From assembly GCA_964409865.1 (NCBI GenBank), contig CAYPGE010000044.1, positions 1 to 32,849 of the forward strand: a DNA stretch of 32,849 nucleotides. The letters are read 5' to 3'. This DNA is from Anammoximicrobium sp964409865. GTDB lineage: Bacteria > Planctomycetota > Planctomycetia > Pirellulales > Pirellulaceae. Shown in pieces: positions 18,701 to 27,776 of this stretch. Position 1 is the first letter of the stretch. Every line of letters starts with the position of its first letter. The notes under the pieces are model-generated. The model was given only the letters and a program-made list of their open reading frames with translations, ran no database searches and was not told where the DNA came from. The translations under genes were made by a program, and so were the position numbers.

Positions 18701-21700
18701 CGCTCTCATCCCTGGTCCAGTAATGCGGCCCCACACCAGCGGCCGGGTAGGGCTCCCGATTCTGCAATTCCGGGTCCGTCCACCACTGGATCGACGCCGG
18801 CGCGGTCAGCACCGGCGGGTCGTTGAGGTTCGTGACCGTCAGGACCACGTCGTTACCGGTCCCGCCGTTGTAGTTGATGCGCAGCGGCGTGGTGCCGACG
18901 AAGAACTTGCTGTCATCCGCCAAGCCGGCAAAGGTCCCGGAGACGGTGGAGTCGCTGGCGATCAGGTCGACGATGGTGAACGTCGTGCCCACCGGCGGCG
19001 TGTAGCCGGCGTCCAACGTGACGTTCAAGACCGCGTTGTTCAGCGTCACGGTCCGCCCGGCGCCCGTGATTTTCAACTGGTCGTAGTTGGTGCTCACTTC
19101 CGGACCGTTGATCTCCAGGACCAAATGGCTGGGGGTGGCACCGCCGGTCAACGTGACGCTGTTGTCGACCGTCAGCCGGCCGGGACTCTGGCCCGGCGTT
19201 AGGTAGCCGCCGGCATCGACGGTGAGCGTGCCGGTAACCGTCCCCGTGCCGGCCAGCGTCGCGCCGATGTTGACTTGCGTGTTGCTGAAGATCGAAGCAT
19301 CCGTGTAGGGATCGGGATCCCCGACAGTCAGGAACGTCCCAGCGCCCAGCGTGATGGTGCCAGTACCAGCCGTCAAATCATCACTCGAGAGGGTGACCGT
19401 GCCGATGGCCTCGAGGAACTGGGGACTGTCGTTCTTCGCCGTGTCGGTCCCCAGCCAATCGGCATCGAACCTGACATCGACGGTCCCACCGGCGGTTATG
19501 AAAAACCCGCCCGCCGTAGCCAGGTTGCCCCCCAGGCCCGGTGTGCCATCGCTGATCCAGCCGTCTCCCGCGAAGAGTTCTACGGTCCAGTCGCCCCGCA
19601 GGGTCCCGACGCGCATGTTGCGATCGGCGAACAACTGGATTAGCCCGACTCGGGCATCGATCGCCGAGCCGTCGGCCATGATCAGGTCGCGGCCGGCGTC
19701 CAGTTCGATGAAGGGCAGCCAACCCGGGTCGATCTCCGCATCGATCCGGCCGCTGGAGGAGAACGTGATGTCGTCCGATGCTCTGGCACTGGCGTCTCCA
19801 CCGTCGGTGAGAACGCTCGCGTTGAACTCCATCGCGCTGTAAGTCTCCAGCCAGATGCCAGCCACTTCAATGTCTGCATTGACGACGATCCCACCTTCGT
19901 TCACCTCCAGCGCATAGACGTCCGCGCCAGCCAACGAACTGATGGGGGCGTTGACGAGGATCGCGACCGCCTCCAGCGTGATGTAGGCGTCATCGGTGGT
20001 ACCCTCGATGGGCTCGCTGACCGTCAGGTCGCCGGCCGCTAAGACCCAGATTTCGTCCTCGGCGACAAGGCCGTTCAAGTCGCTGGTCACGCCGCCGATG
20101 GTGAGCGGCCCGGCGTTCTCCAGGAACAGCACCCCGCTGCCGCTGTCCGCCTCGACGTTCGCGACGTCCAGCCCTAGGTCGATGCCCGTCTGGGCGATCA
20201 ATTCCGCCGTGGCCGCCGCAAGGTCCGTGGCGAGGCTGCCTTGGATCGAGCCTGTCAGGGCTTCGAGCCGGGCTGCCCCGCTGGTGGACAAGGTCTTGGT
20301 GAAGCTGATGTTGCCGGCCGTGACGTCGATGTCGCCGTTCATGACGTCCGTCGGATTCGTCTGGAACCGCACGGTATCCGCCGCGTCGCCCACGATAGTC
20401 AAATCGGCGTCGAACACGGTGCCCAGCCCTTGGACGTCGAGCGCGTCGGTGCCGCCGCCCGGATTGACGGTCAGCGACCCGGACGGGTTCGCGAACTCGA
20501 ATGTCTCCGCCGTGCCGCTGGTCGTCCGCAGCTGCGACCGGCCGTCCGCCGGCGTCGGGTTCGAGGAGCCGTCCAGGTTGTCCTCCAGGATCGCGGCGTC
20601 GTTTGCGGCGGACAGCGTCAGCGTCAGATTCTCGCTCCCGCTGGACATGATGACGGGCTCCAACCCGGTGTACGTGATTCGGGCGTCGCGGGTCGCGTCG
20701 CCGTCCTGGTCCAGGTCGATTTTGCCGTCGTGACCGTTATCGAAGACATGTTCGACGTTGACGAAGGTGCCGCCCGTGACGACCAGTTTGTCGCCGGGCG
20801 CGCCGCTCTCGCCGCCGCCGTCGTAGGAGATATCCTTGGCAAAGAATCCGCCGCCGTAATCGACGTTCAACGTATCATCGCCAAGGACCGTGTTCACCTG
20901 GATGCTGCCGGTGATCGACGTCAGCAAAGCCTCTGCGGTGTGCGTGTCGATCAGGATCGCGCCGCCGGCAACCGCCAATTCGTGGTTGGGGTCCGACACA
21001 CGCACGTAGTCACCGTTCCGCCGGATCGTGAGCGTGTCGTCCTGGCCCCCACTGGCCACATCCTCGACCGACAGATTCCCCCCGCCCAGGGTCACGATCG
21101 TCGTCGCCGCGGCGATGTCCGCCGTCGTGAAGTTCCAGGCCGTGGCACCGCTGATCCCCGCGAAGTTGTTGTTCGACAGGTCTTTGAAGGCCTCCGCCGC
21201 CACTTCCACGTAGTACCCCGTGCTCCCGGCCAGGTCCGCGGGCGGGTCGATCGTCGCCACCGCGCCGTTGACGCTCACCGCCGCCGTCGTCACGTCGATC
21301 GTCTGCACCACCGAGTTGTCGCTGGTCTGCTTGATCACCACGTTGCCCGAACCCTTCTCCACGGTCTCGTCGAACGTGATCACCAGGTTCGTCCCCACCG
21401 CCACTCCCGTCGCCTCGTCCGCGGGCGAGAGCGTGCTGACCAACGGCGCGCTCGTGTCTGCGGTCACGGTGAGCGTAAAGTCCTGCACTTGCCCGTTGGC
21501 GTTGCTGCCGCACGGCGTCGAGTTGCCGCCGATGTCGGGCATGTGTAGCCGCATGCGCATTCTCTTGGGTCCGGGTGCGGTCCCTACCGGCGCCGTGACG
21601 GTGGTGGTGTACTCGGCGACTGCACCCACGCCGGACGCATAAACGGCCTCGCCGCCGTCAAGAAAATCTTTGTCGTCGTTCCAGTCCACCCATACCAACA

Positions 21701-23474
21701 ACTGGTTTCCCGAATGTGGGTTTCCCACGGTCACGGTCAGCTGTTCGCCCGCACCGGGCGAGAGGTCGGTGGACTGGAACGAGAAGTCGTAATAGGACCT
21801 CATCTCCGCCGACTGATCGATACTTCCCATCTGGACTCGCGAGATGTGGTAGTACGGGTTGTCGCCTTGAGCCTCGCAGTACTGCAGCGTGGTGGCGTCC
21901 CGGTATTGGGCGACATAATGCCTCACTTCCCTGAGCGTTCGGGCATTATCGCCATCGACGGCATCCCCGGTCGGTTGTCCTTGATGAACGAAGTCAGGGC
22001 TGGAGAAATATGGGATTCGAGTGTTGGTATTCCCGTCCGCAAAATAGGTCCCGCTTTCATAAGTCATCAAGTCACAGTAGTACTTGCTGTCATCTCCCTG
22101 CCAGCGCCAGCCGGCCGACCATTCGTTCTCAGACCAATTCGACCAACTGGTTGGACCAGGCTGGACGTTCTGGTCCTTGTGGTGATGGGCCCCCATGTTG
22201 TGGCCGACTTCGTGGATCGTGGTATAGCTCGAGCTTGTCTGCTGCACACGAGACAGGGAAAACCCCCAATCGTCCCTTCCATATCTGTCTGTTAAGAGAT
22301 ATCCCAATCCCCCCGTAGCGTCAGTTAAAGTCAGCATGACAACTAGATCAGCTGCATATTGGTTTCTGAGATCATGCACGTTGTCCATGTAACCATCCGT
22401 CTCGCCTCGAAGGTTGGCAAGATCGGTTGATGGAGCAGGTGGATCAGCTTCCGTATACGTGACTTCGGCGGAATGCACCAAGTTGTAGGTGATTTCCAAG
22501 TCGCTGTTGGACGAAGCGAGATTCGCCTTTTGCATGGCCAGCGCCATGGTATTGGCAATGCCGCTGTCGTTCGTCTGCGCCCAGTTTTTGGCGGCGGGTG
22601 TGTAGACGATCAACACATCGATTTGGACCGGAGTGTCGGGGGGATCGCCGAGTGGATCGCCAAGCGGATCGCCGAGTGGGTCGCCGAGCGGGTCGTTTGC
22701 CGCGTCGGTGACTGGCGCGTTGACGGGAGCATCAAGACCGCCTCCCACCATACCAGCAAACGTCACTTCTGCACCGCCGCTCGGCAGCTGGTCCGAGTTA
22801 TCCTGCGGTACGATGGGGCTCACCAGATCGTGCGGTTCTTCCTCAAGGGTTATCGGAGGTCCGCCTTCCAGGATGTCCAGGTTCTCCGAATCCAATTGAA
22901 CGAGATAGGTCGCCCCGGCCTGAGGAAGTCCTCGGGTCACGAATTTCTCGCCAAGTTCGGGGAGGTCAACATTAACCAGGTAGCTGTCACTGGAGAGCAC
23001 GATGAAACTGTAAGCAAAATCGAAATCCTGCAACTTCGCGAGCAGCGTGGTGGTTCCGTTGACGTCGGTGGACTTGGTCTGCACCGTTGCCGAATAACTG
23101 TGCTCAGGGAACAACGCCAAATCGATGGTGTCCTGGACGTCCACATTCCAATGCTCCCGCAGCAACGGGTTCAATTCAAACGGCCGCGCCTGGCTGATGG
23201 AAACGCCGAAGTCGGTGGCAATGTCAATCTGCTGAATGGCATCGATGGGGGTGATGTCTTGACCGGCGTTGAGGCTAAATCGCTGCGACTCACCTGTGGG
23301 GATTTCCAGTTGGCCAAGCGGCGTGGGCAGAACGACCAGCAGACGGCGATCTTCCAGTTGCTCCATCAGCAGCTTGCGTTGCCGCTGTTGCCGGCGAGTC
23401 CGTTTGGGGACACGGGGTTTCGAGTTGGGTTGGGAACCGAGAGCGAAGTCAGGCGTCAAAGCGTTACGAGACAT
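6770..23474 (-). CDS. Giant secreted multidomain protein with reprolysin-like, papain-like and matrixin-like peptidase modules (two assembly gaps inside)
   Basis: The start is ATG 23474, 7 bases after GGAGG; the stop is TGA at 6770-6772. Two 100-N gaps split the frame, but the domain content runs on. Residues 37-46 read MEQLEDRRLL, an N-terminal motif of planctomycete surface proteins. Order by minus-strand position: reprolysin-like metallopeptidase 22625-21900 (HEVGHNMGAHH at residues 421-431, Met-turn LMTYES); GEVED-like domain 21870-21465; Big_5-like Ig 21465-21110; beta-helix or autotransporter-like region to about 18840; propeller-like segment 18830-17840; cadherin-like/VCBS-like NDAP repeats 17560-15140; dystroglycan-type Ig about 14840-15140; PKD repeats 14830-12200; papain/C39-like island 11945-10855; PKD 10850-9990; four cadherin-like domains 9990-8760; two malectin-like domains 8750-8280 and 7945-7500; matrixin-like site HELGHVLGYGHS (His codon 7105-7103) with a following LMAP. 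Corrected for the gaps it would be about 5,621 residues or more. It is probably exported and cell-surface or matrix-associated, binding and cleaving polymers. Substrate unknown. Confidence 0.85.
6989..7009. repeat. Heptanucleotide tandem repeat (GATGCGG x3) in the C-terminal coding region
   Basis: Three perfect GATGCGG units lie inside the giant gene and read on the minus strand as PHPASRI-type residues between the Met-turn region and the C-terminal tail. Three units make 21 bases, so the frame is kept at this copy number. Confidence 0.85.
7139..7230. repeat. Heptanucleotide-repeat insert in the matrixin-like module
   Basis: Bases 7189-7230 are six seven-base units (three GACCACT, two GATCACC, one GACCACC). 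A second seven-base series (GTCCGTT x2) lies at 7161-7174. On the minus strand the segment reads as about 31 Ser/Asp/Gln/Gly-rich residues between DDDAAGWGW and the LRHVVLHELGH motif. Related matrixin-like modules that I recall have an FVDPTP-type segment there instead. Confidence 0.85.
13434..14589. repeat. Exact 574-base duplication (period 582) coding two PKD-type units
   Basis: By eye, 13434-14007 and 14016-14589 are identical over 574 bases. The flanking differences are at 13433/14015 and 14008/14590. The period of 582 bases equals 194 residues, so the frame is kept. Each copy encodes the same pair of PKD-like domains (NEPVALFTAHPNP and RAPVADADGPY starts). Silent positions are also identical, so the duplication is recent, has been homogenised, or is an assembly effect. 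Confidence 0.9.
15158..16153. repeat. 288-bp tandem units encoding 96-residue cadherin-like/VCBS-like domains
   Basis: The boundary GATATT recurs at 15158, 15446 and 15734, exactly 288 bases apart. After the first gap another unit runs from 15841 to 16129. Each unit encodes a NDAPVAVxDSYTTAEDT..NGSFTYTP..SFTYKANDGT domain. A more diverged copy lies at about 16915-17200. The high nucleotide identity explains why the assembler broke here. Confidence 0.9.
15740..15839. other. Assembly gap 1 (100 N)
   Basis: A run of exactly 100 N, which is probably a placeholder and not a measured length. The left flank ends in TGATATT and the right flank begins with TGATATT. Merging on these seven bases regenerates a normal 288-bp repeat junction in frame, so the true missing length may be zero or a whole number of repeats. 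Confidence 0.95.
16154..16253. other. Assembly gap 2 (100 N)
   Basis: A second run of exactly 100 N. The flanks match bases 16938 and 17307 of the neighbouring homologous segment, which are separated by 368 bases. A 368-base fill restores one open frame across the gap. Confidence 0.95.
22630..22695. repeat. 12-bp tandem repeat coding GDPL x4
   Basis: A short array of 12-base units just upstream (in transcription) of the reprolysin-like domain encodes GDPLGDPLGDPLGDPLGDPP. It is a hinge-like linker between the presumed pro-region and the peptidase. Each unit keeps the frame. Confidence 0.8.
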
Positions 23475-24010
23475 GCCGAGGCCTCCGAAATTGACGTACG
23501 AGGATTATTGCGGATGATGGAAGACGGGCGGCAGCAGGGCCGCTGGACGAACGCGGCCGGCGCACAGAGCGGAATGGCCGCGGGAATTCGCGGGCAGAAG
23601 GTGCCGAACGACGCGGGACGCCGTGCGCCCCTCGTCGCGCCACTGCCGGTGTGGCAAACGAGTCAATCATGTTTCGCTGGCTCCATCGGTCGCCGCGCGG
23701 GTGCTCCACCCCGCGAGCTTGATGACAAATCCATTCCAGGGAGCCGGTAAGTCCTCTGCGCCAGGACTCGCGGCGCGCTCGCGGCACGGACGTGACCTGT
23801 CCCTGCCATCGCGAACCACGTCGCGTCTGCCCACCCGTCTGGCCGCAGAGGAATCTGCCGCCGCTGCTAAAGCGACCAACAGATGACTGTTAAAGTAGGG
23901 TGTCTAGCGGCTAGATTCAACCTTGTGACCGATAAATCCGGAGAAATCCAAATCTTTTTCTGGTGGTATCCCATTACCCCAAAAGCCGCGATTTCCCCGG
24001 CGAAACGCTG
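23475..24010. other. Intergenic region upstream of the giant gene, no gene seen
   Basis: No open frame here has a convincing start, domain or codon pattern. A ribosome-binding site for the giant gene (GGAGG, 7 bases from its ATG) lies at the left end. I see no strong promoter match or structural RNA. The region probably holds the 5' leader and promoter of the giant gene. Confidence 0.5.
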
Positions 24011-24155
24011 GGCAGAATGATGGGGGCAGGACAATGCGGGCCATCGTTTTCATCATTCTGCCCCCATGATTCTGCCGTGCCGAACATGGCAGGATGATGG
24101 GGGCAGGATGATGGGGGCAGAATCATGGGGGAGCGTTTTCGTGATTCTGCCCTGA
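24011..24155. repeat. Mosaic of ATGATGGGGGCAG-type direct and inverted repeats
   Basis: Forward copies occur at 24016-24029 and twice in 24092-24119, with a variant at 24120-24131, and inverted copies at 24051-24076. Together they form an imperfect palindrome with nested copies. It lies just beyond the mtrH-like stop codon, so it could also fold as a transcript-end hairpin. No spacer pattern suggests CRISPR. Confidence 0.8.
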
Positions 24156-24156
24156 T

Positions 24157-25068
24157 TTATCCCACCCGGTACCGCGGGTGGTTCGGATCGGGCTTGCCGC
24201 CGCGTTCCATGACGACCTGACTTTGCGCGGTGTCGATCATGGCGACCGCGGGGAAGATGTACTTGGCGTCCTCGACGGGGCCGTACAGCAGGAAGTCGCC
24301 GCCGATGGCGACGGCCGACGCGCAGGCGGCGGCGACGCAGGCGTCCTTGGCTTCGCCGCCCAGTTTCTTCTTCAGGCCCTTCCAGGTGGCGACCGCGTTG
24401 TGGACGCCGCCGCCGGCCGGCAAGCCGAATTCGTCCTTGATCTCGAACAACGCCTGGCAGGCCTGGCCGTAGGTGGCCAAGTCCAGGAAACACGTATCCA
24501 CCATCAGCTTGCGGATGCCCGCTTGCTCCAACCTCGGCAGCAGCTGCCGCACCGACTCGACGCGGCCCGCGGCGGTAAAGTCCAGCAGGTAGTAGGTGAG
24601 CAGAATCGCGCTGCTGACGCCCGCATCCTGAATCGCCTGCAGCTCGTCGTCCTGCGTCTCCGGCTGGACGGAGTTGTAGACGACGCGGTCGATCAGGCCC
24701 GCTTCGGCGGCGTACTTCAAGCCGGCCAGTCGCACGTCCGTCGTGGTGCCGTCGATCAGCAGCGGGGCCTGGCTGACGCGGGCGGCGAATTCCAAGTGCT
24801 GGCACATGGCTTCCGGCGAGTCGCCGACGACGTCCAGCATGCAGGGGTTGCCCGTCCGCTGGGACCATTCGTCCTGGTTGCGGATCACACGCTCGGCGGC
24901 TTCGGGATCGAAGCCGCCGGCATCGTCATCCAAGAGCACTTTGTGCCCGTGATAGAACACGGTGCCGACCAGCACCGTGGGACGCACGCCGGGGTATCCG
25001 CCGACTTTCACGCCGCCGATGTCAAACGTCTTCTGGTCCGCGCCGAACTGCAGGAAGCCTTTGGCCAT
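24157..25068 (-). CDS. mtrH: MtrH-like tetrahydromethanopterin S-methyltransferase subunit H homologue
   Basis: The protein has 303 residues from ATG 25068, with AGGA 8 bases upstream; the open frame upstream adds 18 residues with no support. The sequence fits the MtrH family throughout: QKTFDIGGVKVGGYPGVRPTVL near the N-terminus, a DDDAGGFDPEAAE segment, LLIDGTTTDVRLAGL at about 103-117, and GGGVHNAVATWKGL later. It is a TIM-barrel methyltransferase of the pterin-binding type. In methanogens MtrH moves the methyl group between tetrahydromethanopterin and the corrinoid on MtrA. No other Mtr subunit or corrinoid protein is encoded here, so the partner and direction are unknown. Planctomycetes are known to carry H4MPT-linked C1 genes, which fits. 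The upstream neighbour on the same strand is the TrpB-like gene, separated by 324 bases of repeats. Confidence 0.88.
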   Translation of the reverse strand: MAKGFLQFGADQKTFDIGGVKVGGYPGVRPTVLVGTVFYHGHKVLLDDDAGGFDPEAAERVIRNQDEWSQRTGNPCMLDVVGDSPEAMCQHLEFAARVSQAPLLIDGTTTDVRLAGLKYAAEAGLIDRVVYNSVQPETQDDELQAIQDAGVSSAILLTYYLLDFTAAGRVESVRQLLPRLEQAGIRKLMVDTCFLDLATYGQACQALFEIKDEFGLPAGGGVHNAVATWKGLKKKLGGEAKDACVAAACASAVAIGGDFLLYGPVEDAKYIFPAVAMIDTAQSQVVMERGGKPDPNHPRYRVG

Positions 25069-25392
25069 CTTCGATTTCCTTCGTCGTATTAGTGTGCCGT
25101 AGGATGCGCGTGCTTCGCGCACATCTTACAACCACGGATGACACGAATAAGAGGGCATGATTCGTGTTATTCGTGCTATCCGTGGTTTCTTATGCCTTTT
25201 TTGGCGTCTCAGTCCGTATCATGCGCGCGTCAGGCGCGCATCTTGGCGTGGCGAGCGGGGTGGCGAGCGGCGTGGCGAGCGGCGTGGCGAGCGGGGTGGC
25301 GTCAGCCCCCCGGTTCCCGGCAAGTCGCCCGACTCAGAACCGGGGGGCTGACGCCGCCCCGCTCGCCAATGGGGTTGCGGACGCAGGCCGCG
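25069..25392. repeat. Repeat-rich spacer between the mtrH-like and trpB-like genes
   Basis: This spacer has no gene but several elements: a 21-base imperfect inverted repeat (25130-25150 with 25167-25187, two mismatches); a 12-base tandem array GTGGCGAGCGG(G/C) x4 (25248-25295); and a perfect 19-base inverted repeat (25298-25316 with 25337-25355) built around CAGCCCCCCGG. The last can fold as a strong hairpin. Confidence 0.85.
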
Positions 25393-26763
25393 TTAGGATT
25401 TCACCACGGGCAGATGCGCCAGCGCCATGGCGATCTCGTGTTCGGGGTACTCGTAATCCTTCAAGTGACCGGACAGGTAGGCCGTATAGGCGCTCATGTC
25501 AAAGTGCCCGTGTCCGCACAGGTTGAACAGAATCGCCCGGCTGACGCCCTCTTCCTTGCAGCGATTCGCCTCGCGGATCGCCGCGGCGATGGCGTGGTTG
25601 GCTTCGGGCGCCGGCACGATCCCTTCCAGACTGGCGAACTGGACGCCCGCCGCAAAGCACTCGACCTGGTGTACGCCGATCGCCTCGATCAACCCCAGCT
25701 TCAGCAGATGGCTGACCAGCGGCGCCATCCCGTGGTACCGCAGTCCGCCCGTGTGGATCGCCGGCGGAATGAACTCGCTGCCCAGCGTGTGCATCTTCAG
25801 CAGCGGCGTCAGATGCGACGTATCGCCAAAGTCGTAGGCGTACTGGCCACGTGTCAGCGAAGGGCAGGCGGTCGGCTCGACGGCGACCAAACGCAATTTC
25901 TCGTAACCTTCGCCTCGCAGCTTGGCGCCCACGAACGGGAACGCGATGCCGCCGAAATTCGACCCGCCGCCGGTGCAGCCGACGAGCACGTCCGGCTGAT
26001 CTCCGGCCATGGCCATCTGCTCCATCGCCTCCAGCCCGATCACGGACTGGTGCAGCAACACGTGATTCAACACGCTGCCCAGGGCGTAGTTCGTGTCTTT
26101 GGCCTGAGCCGCAACTTCGACCGCCTCGGAGATGGCGATACCGAGCGAACCGGGCGAGTTGGGATCCTGGGCCAGGATGGCGCGGCCGGCGGCCGTTTCA
26201 TTACTGGGGCTGGCCGTGACTTCCGCGCCATAGGTCTGAATCAGCGCTTTGCGGTACGGCTTCTGGTCGTAGCTGACGCGGACCATGTAGACTTTGCAGC
26301 CGAGCCCGAAGTAGGCACAGCCCATGGCCAGCGACGAGCCCCACTGGCCCGCGCCGGTCTCGGTGGACAGCCGTTTGACCCCTTCCACCTTGTTGTAATA
26401 AGCCTGCGCCACGGCCGTGTTCGGTTTGTGCGAGCCGGTGGGACTGACACCTTCGTACTTGTAGTAAATCCGCGCGGGGGTGCCGAGCGCCTTCTCCAGG
26501 CGACGGGCCCGATACAGCGGCGTGGGACGCCATTGGCGATAGATGTCCCGCACCGGTTGCGGGATTTCGATTTCCCGCTCGGTCGAAACCTCCTGTTGGA
26601 TCAGTCCCATGGGAAAGATCGCGGCCAGGTCTTCCGGCCCGATCGGCTGGCCCGTTCCCGGATGCAGCACCGGAGGTGCCGGCGTGGGCAAATCGGCTTG
26701 AATGTTGTACCAAGCGAGCGGAATTCGCTCTTCCGTCATCACGTACTTGATCTGTTCGCTCAT
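25393..26763 (-). CDS. TrpB2-type tryptophan synthase beta-like PLP enzyme
   Basis: The protein has 456 residues from ATG 26763, with GGAGG 6 bases upstream; the upstream open frame to 26961 has no start signal. PLP-enzyme hallmarks are visible: GSHKPNTA with Lys113 as the likely Schiff-base lysine, ETGAGQWGSSLA, and the phosphate-binding CTGGGSNFGG. The N-terminal extension and total length fit TrpB2 (about 430-460 residues) and not TrpB1 (about 400). TrpB2 enzymes make tryptophan from indole and serine, but often occur without a linked trpA, and none is present here. It might serve indole salvage or another beta-replacement reaction. It is upstream of the mtrH-like gene on the same strand, but the long repeat-filled spacer weakens the case for an operon. 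Confidence 0.9.
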   Translation of the reverse strand: MSEQIKYVMTEERIPLAWYNIQADLPTPAPPVLHPGTGQPIGPEDLAAIFPMGLIQQEVSTEREIEIPQPVRDIYRQWRPTPLYRARRLEKALGTPARIYYKYEGVSPTGSHKPNTAVAQAYYNKVEGVKRLSTETGAGQWGSSLAMGCAYFGLGCKVYMVRVSYDQKPYRKALIQTYGAEVTASPSNETAAGRAILAQDPNSPGSLGIAISEAVEVAAQAKDTNYALGSVLNHVLLHQSVIGLEAMEQMAMAGDQPDVLVGCTGGGSNFGGIAFPFVGAKLRGEGYEKLRLVAVEPTACPSLTRGQYAYDFGDTSHLTPLLKMHTLGSEFIPPAIHTGGLRYHGMAPLVSHLLKLGLIEAIGVHQVECFAAGVQFASLEGIVPAPEANHAIAAAIREANRCKEEGVSRAILFNLCGHGHFDMSAYTAYLSGHLKDYEYPEHEIAMALAHLPVVKS

Positions 26764-27015
26764 CGGCAACCTCCGGAGACTAGTGGAAAGTTCACAGCCT
26801 AAACCAGCATCGCCCCGCTGTAAACAAGGGAAACGACGTGGGACGAGGCAAATTTGGCCGCAGGGGCGCCGGGCAACTGCCGTTTGCTTGTCGTGCCGCC
26901 TTCCGGCGGTCTGATGAAAATTCGAGCAGAACGTCAGGAAACGGCCGGACAGAGGGACCACAAGAGCGTGACATGAACAACGGCGCGAAAAACCGTTGAA
27001 TTACCGTTTGCTACT

Positions 27016-27132
27016 AGTGCGGCGTCCAGGCTAAATGTTGGGGTAGCGGAAGTGGCGCAAGCTTCCAGCTTGCGGCGATTTGTTGATGGCAAGCTGGAAG
27101 CTTACCCCACTTTTTAGTCTGGACGACGCACT
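27016..27132. repeat. Long imperfect palindrome
   Basis: The outer arms (AGTGCGGCGTCC near 27016 and GGACGACGCACT ending at 27132) and the inner arms (AAGCTTCCAGCTTGC and GCAAGCTGGAAGCTT) pair along most of their length. In sequence style it matches other planctomycete dispersed palindromes. Confidence 0.85.
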
Positions 27133-27269
27133 GGGCTCGACGTACCCCCAACGATACGCTGGCGCCATCGAGTTGACGGCGCGCCGCAGACCGTGACGCC
27201 GAAGAGGAATTCGCGTGTCTTCTCATAAGTACTTACAAATCAATGCGTTACTGTCGCAATCTCGGCATG

Positions 27270-27284
27270 TGGCACACTCCCTGC
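27270..27284 (+). promoter_or_regulatory. Putative sigma-54 (RpoN) promoter
   Basis: TGGCACACTCCCTGC fits the -24/-12 consensus TGGCACRNNNNTTGC at every defined position except the first T of the -12 box. The GG and GC dinucleotides have the required 12-base separation. It ends 87 bases before the ATG at 27372, on the coding strand. I saw no obvious enhancer-binding site. Confidence 0.45.
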
Positions 27285-27371
27285 TCATGAGGATCAGCCA
27301 GCTGTGGCTTTTTCGGACGTAAAGCCACGGGGATCGAGTCTTGGCACAGTTTCCACGAGAGGAGACGGATC

Positions 27372-27776
27372 ATGCAACGAGCGACTTTATTACTGGTTGG
27401 GGCGGTTTTGGCCGGCCTTCTTGCCACCCAGGCTTTCGGCGGCGACTTGCCTTCACGGAGTTTCCTTGACGGCGGAGCGGCGGTGCTGACCGTGTCGCAC
27501 CACGGCGGGCATGGCCCCCATCCCGCCCATCGCGGACCGGGGTACGACAGGCACGGGTATTCCCGGAGCTACCACTACCGGCCGGCGCCTTATGTGTATC
27601 GGCCGCCGATCCATCGACCTCCGGCCGTGATTTATCGGTTCCCGCCGCCACCGCCGCCGGTGGTGTTTCCGCCGCTGTATCCCCCGCGGCACATCTGCGG
27701 CCCGGGTTGCGGGTGCGGATACCCGTACGAGTTCTACTATCGCGGTAACGGATGGGGATTCTCGTTCGGCTTTTGA
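27372..27776 (+). CDS. Small secreted His/Tyr/Pro-rich protein
   Basis: The protein has 134 residues, with GAGGAG 8 bases before the ATG. A signal peptide (TLLLVGAVLAGLLATQAFG) is followed by a short linker and then a His/Gly/Pro/Tyr-rich section (HHGGHGPHPAHRGPGYD, SRSYHYRP). A poly-Pro stretch and a CGPGCGCGYP motif follow, and the end is aromatic (GWGFSFGF). No known fold is visible. His-rich and Cys-rich segments suggest metal binding, and Tyr/Pro-rich segments suggest a structural envelope protein; both are inference. It has a sigma-54-type promoter match upstream and is followed by more than 400 bases of repeats, so it is probably monocistronic. Confidence 0.75.
   Translation: MQRATLLLVGAVLAGLLATQAFGGDLPSRSFLDGGAAVLTVSHHGGHGPHPAHRGPGYDRHGYSRSYHYRPAPYVYRPPIHRPPAVIYRFPPPPPPVVFPPLYPPRHICGPGCGCGYPYEFYYRGNGWGFSFGF

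Larger units (their letters stand above)
26764..27371. other. Intergenic region with long palindrome; no gene seen
   Basis: I found no supported gene in this 608-base stretch. It contains a 117-base imperfect palindrome at 27016-27132, with inner arms AAGCTTCCAGCTTGC and GCAAGCTGGAAGCTT. It also carries the sigma-54-type promoter match described separately at 27270. The left part contains the ribosome-binding site of the TrpB-like gene. Confidence 0.6.

Noticed and set aside
6770..23474. Two or three separate genes in place of one giant gene
   Set aside because: Frame changes occur only at the N gaps. Repeat content continues across them and both gap lengths can be reconciled with one frame. 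There is no start with a ribosome-binding site next to either gap. Only finished sequence can settle it.
23464..23886. Small frames on both strands upstream of the giant gene
   Set aside because: Arg/Ser/Pro-rich, no signals and no motif; they look like chance frames in GC-rich spacer.
24011..24155. CRISPR array
   Set aside because: Repeats occur in both orientations, have no regular unique spacers, and no cas gene is near.
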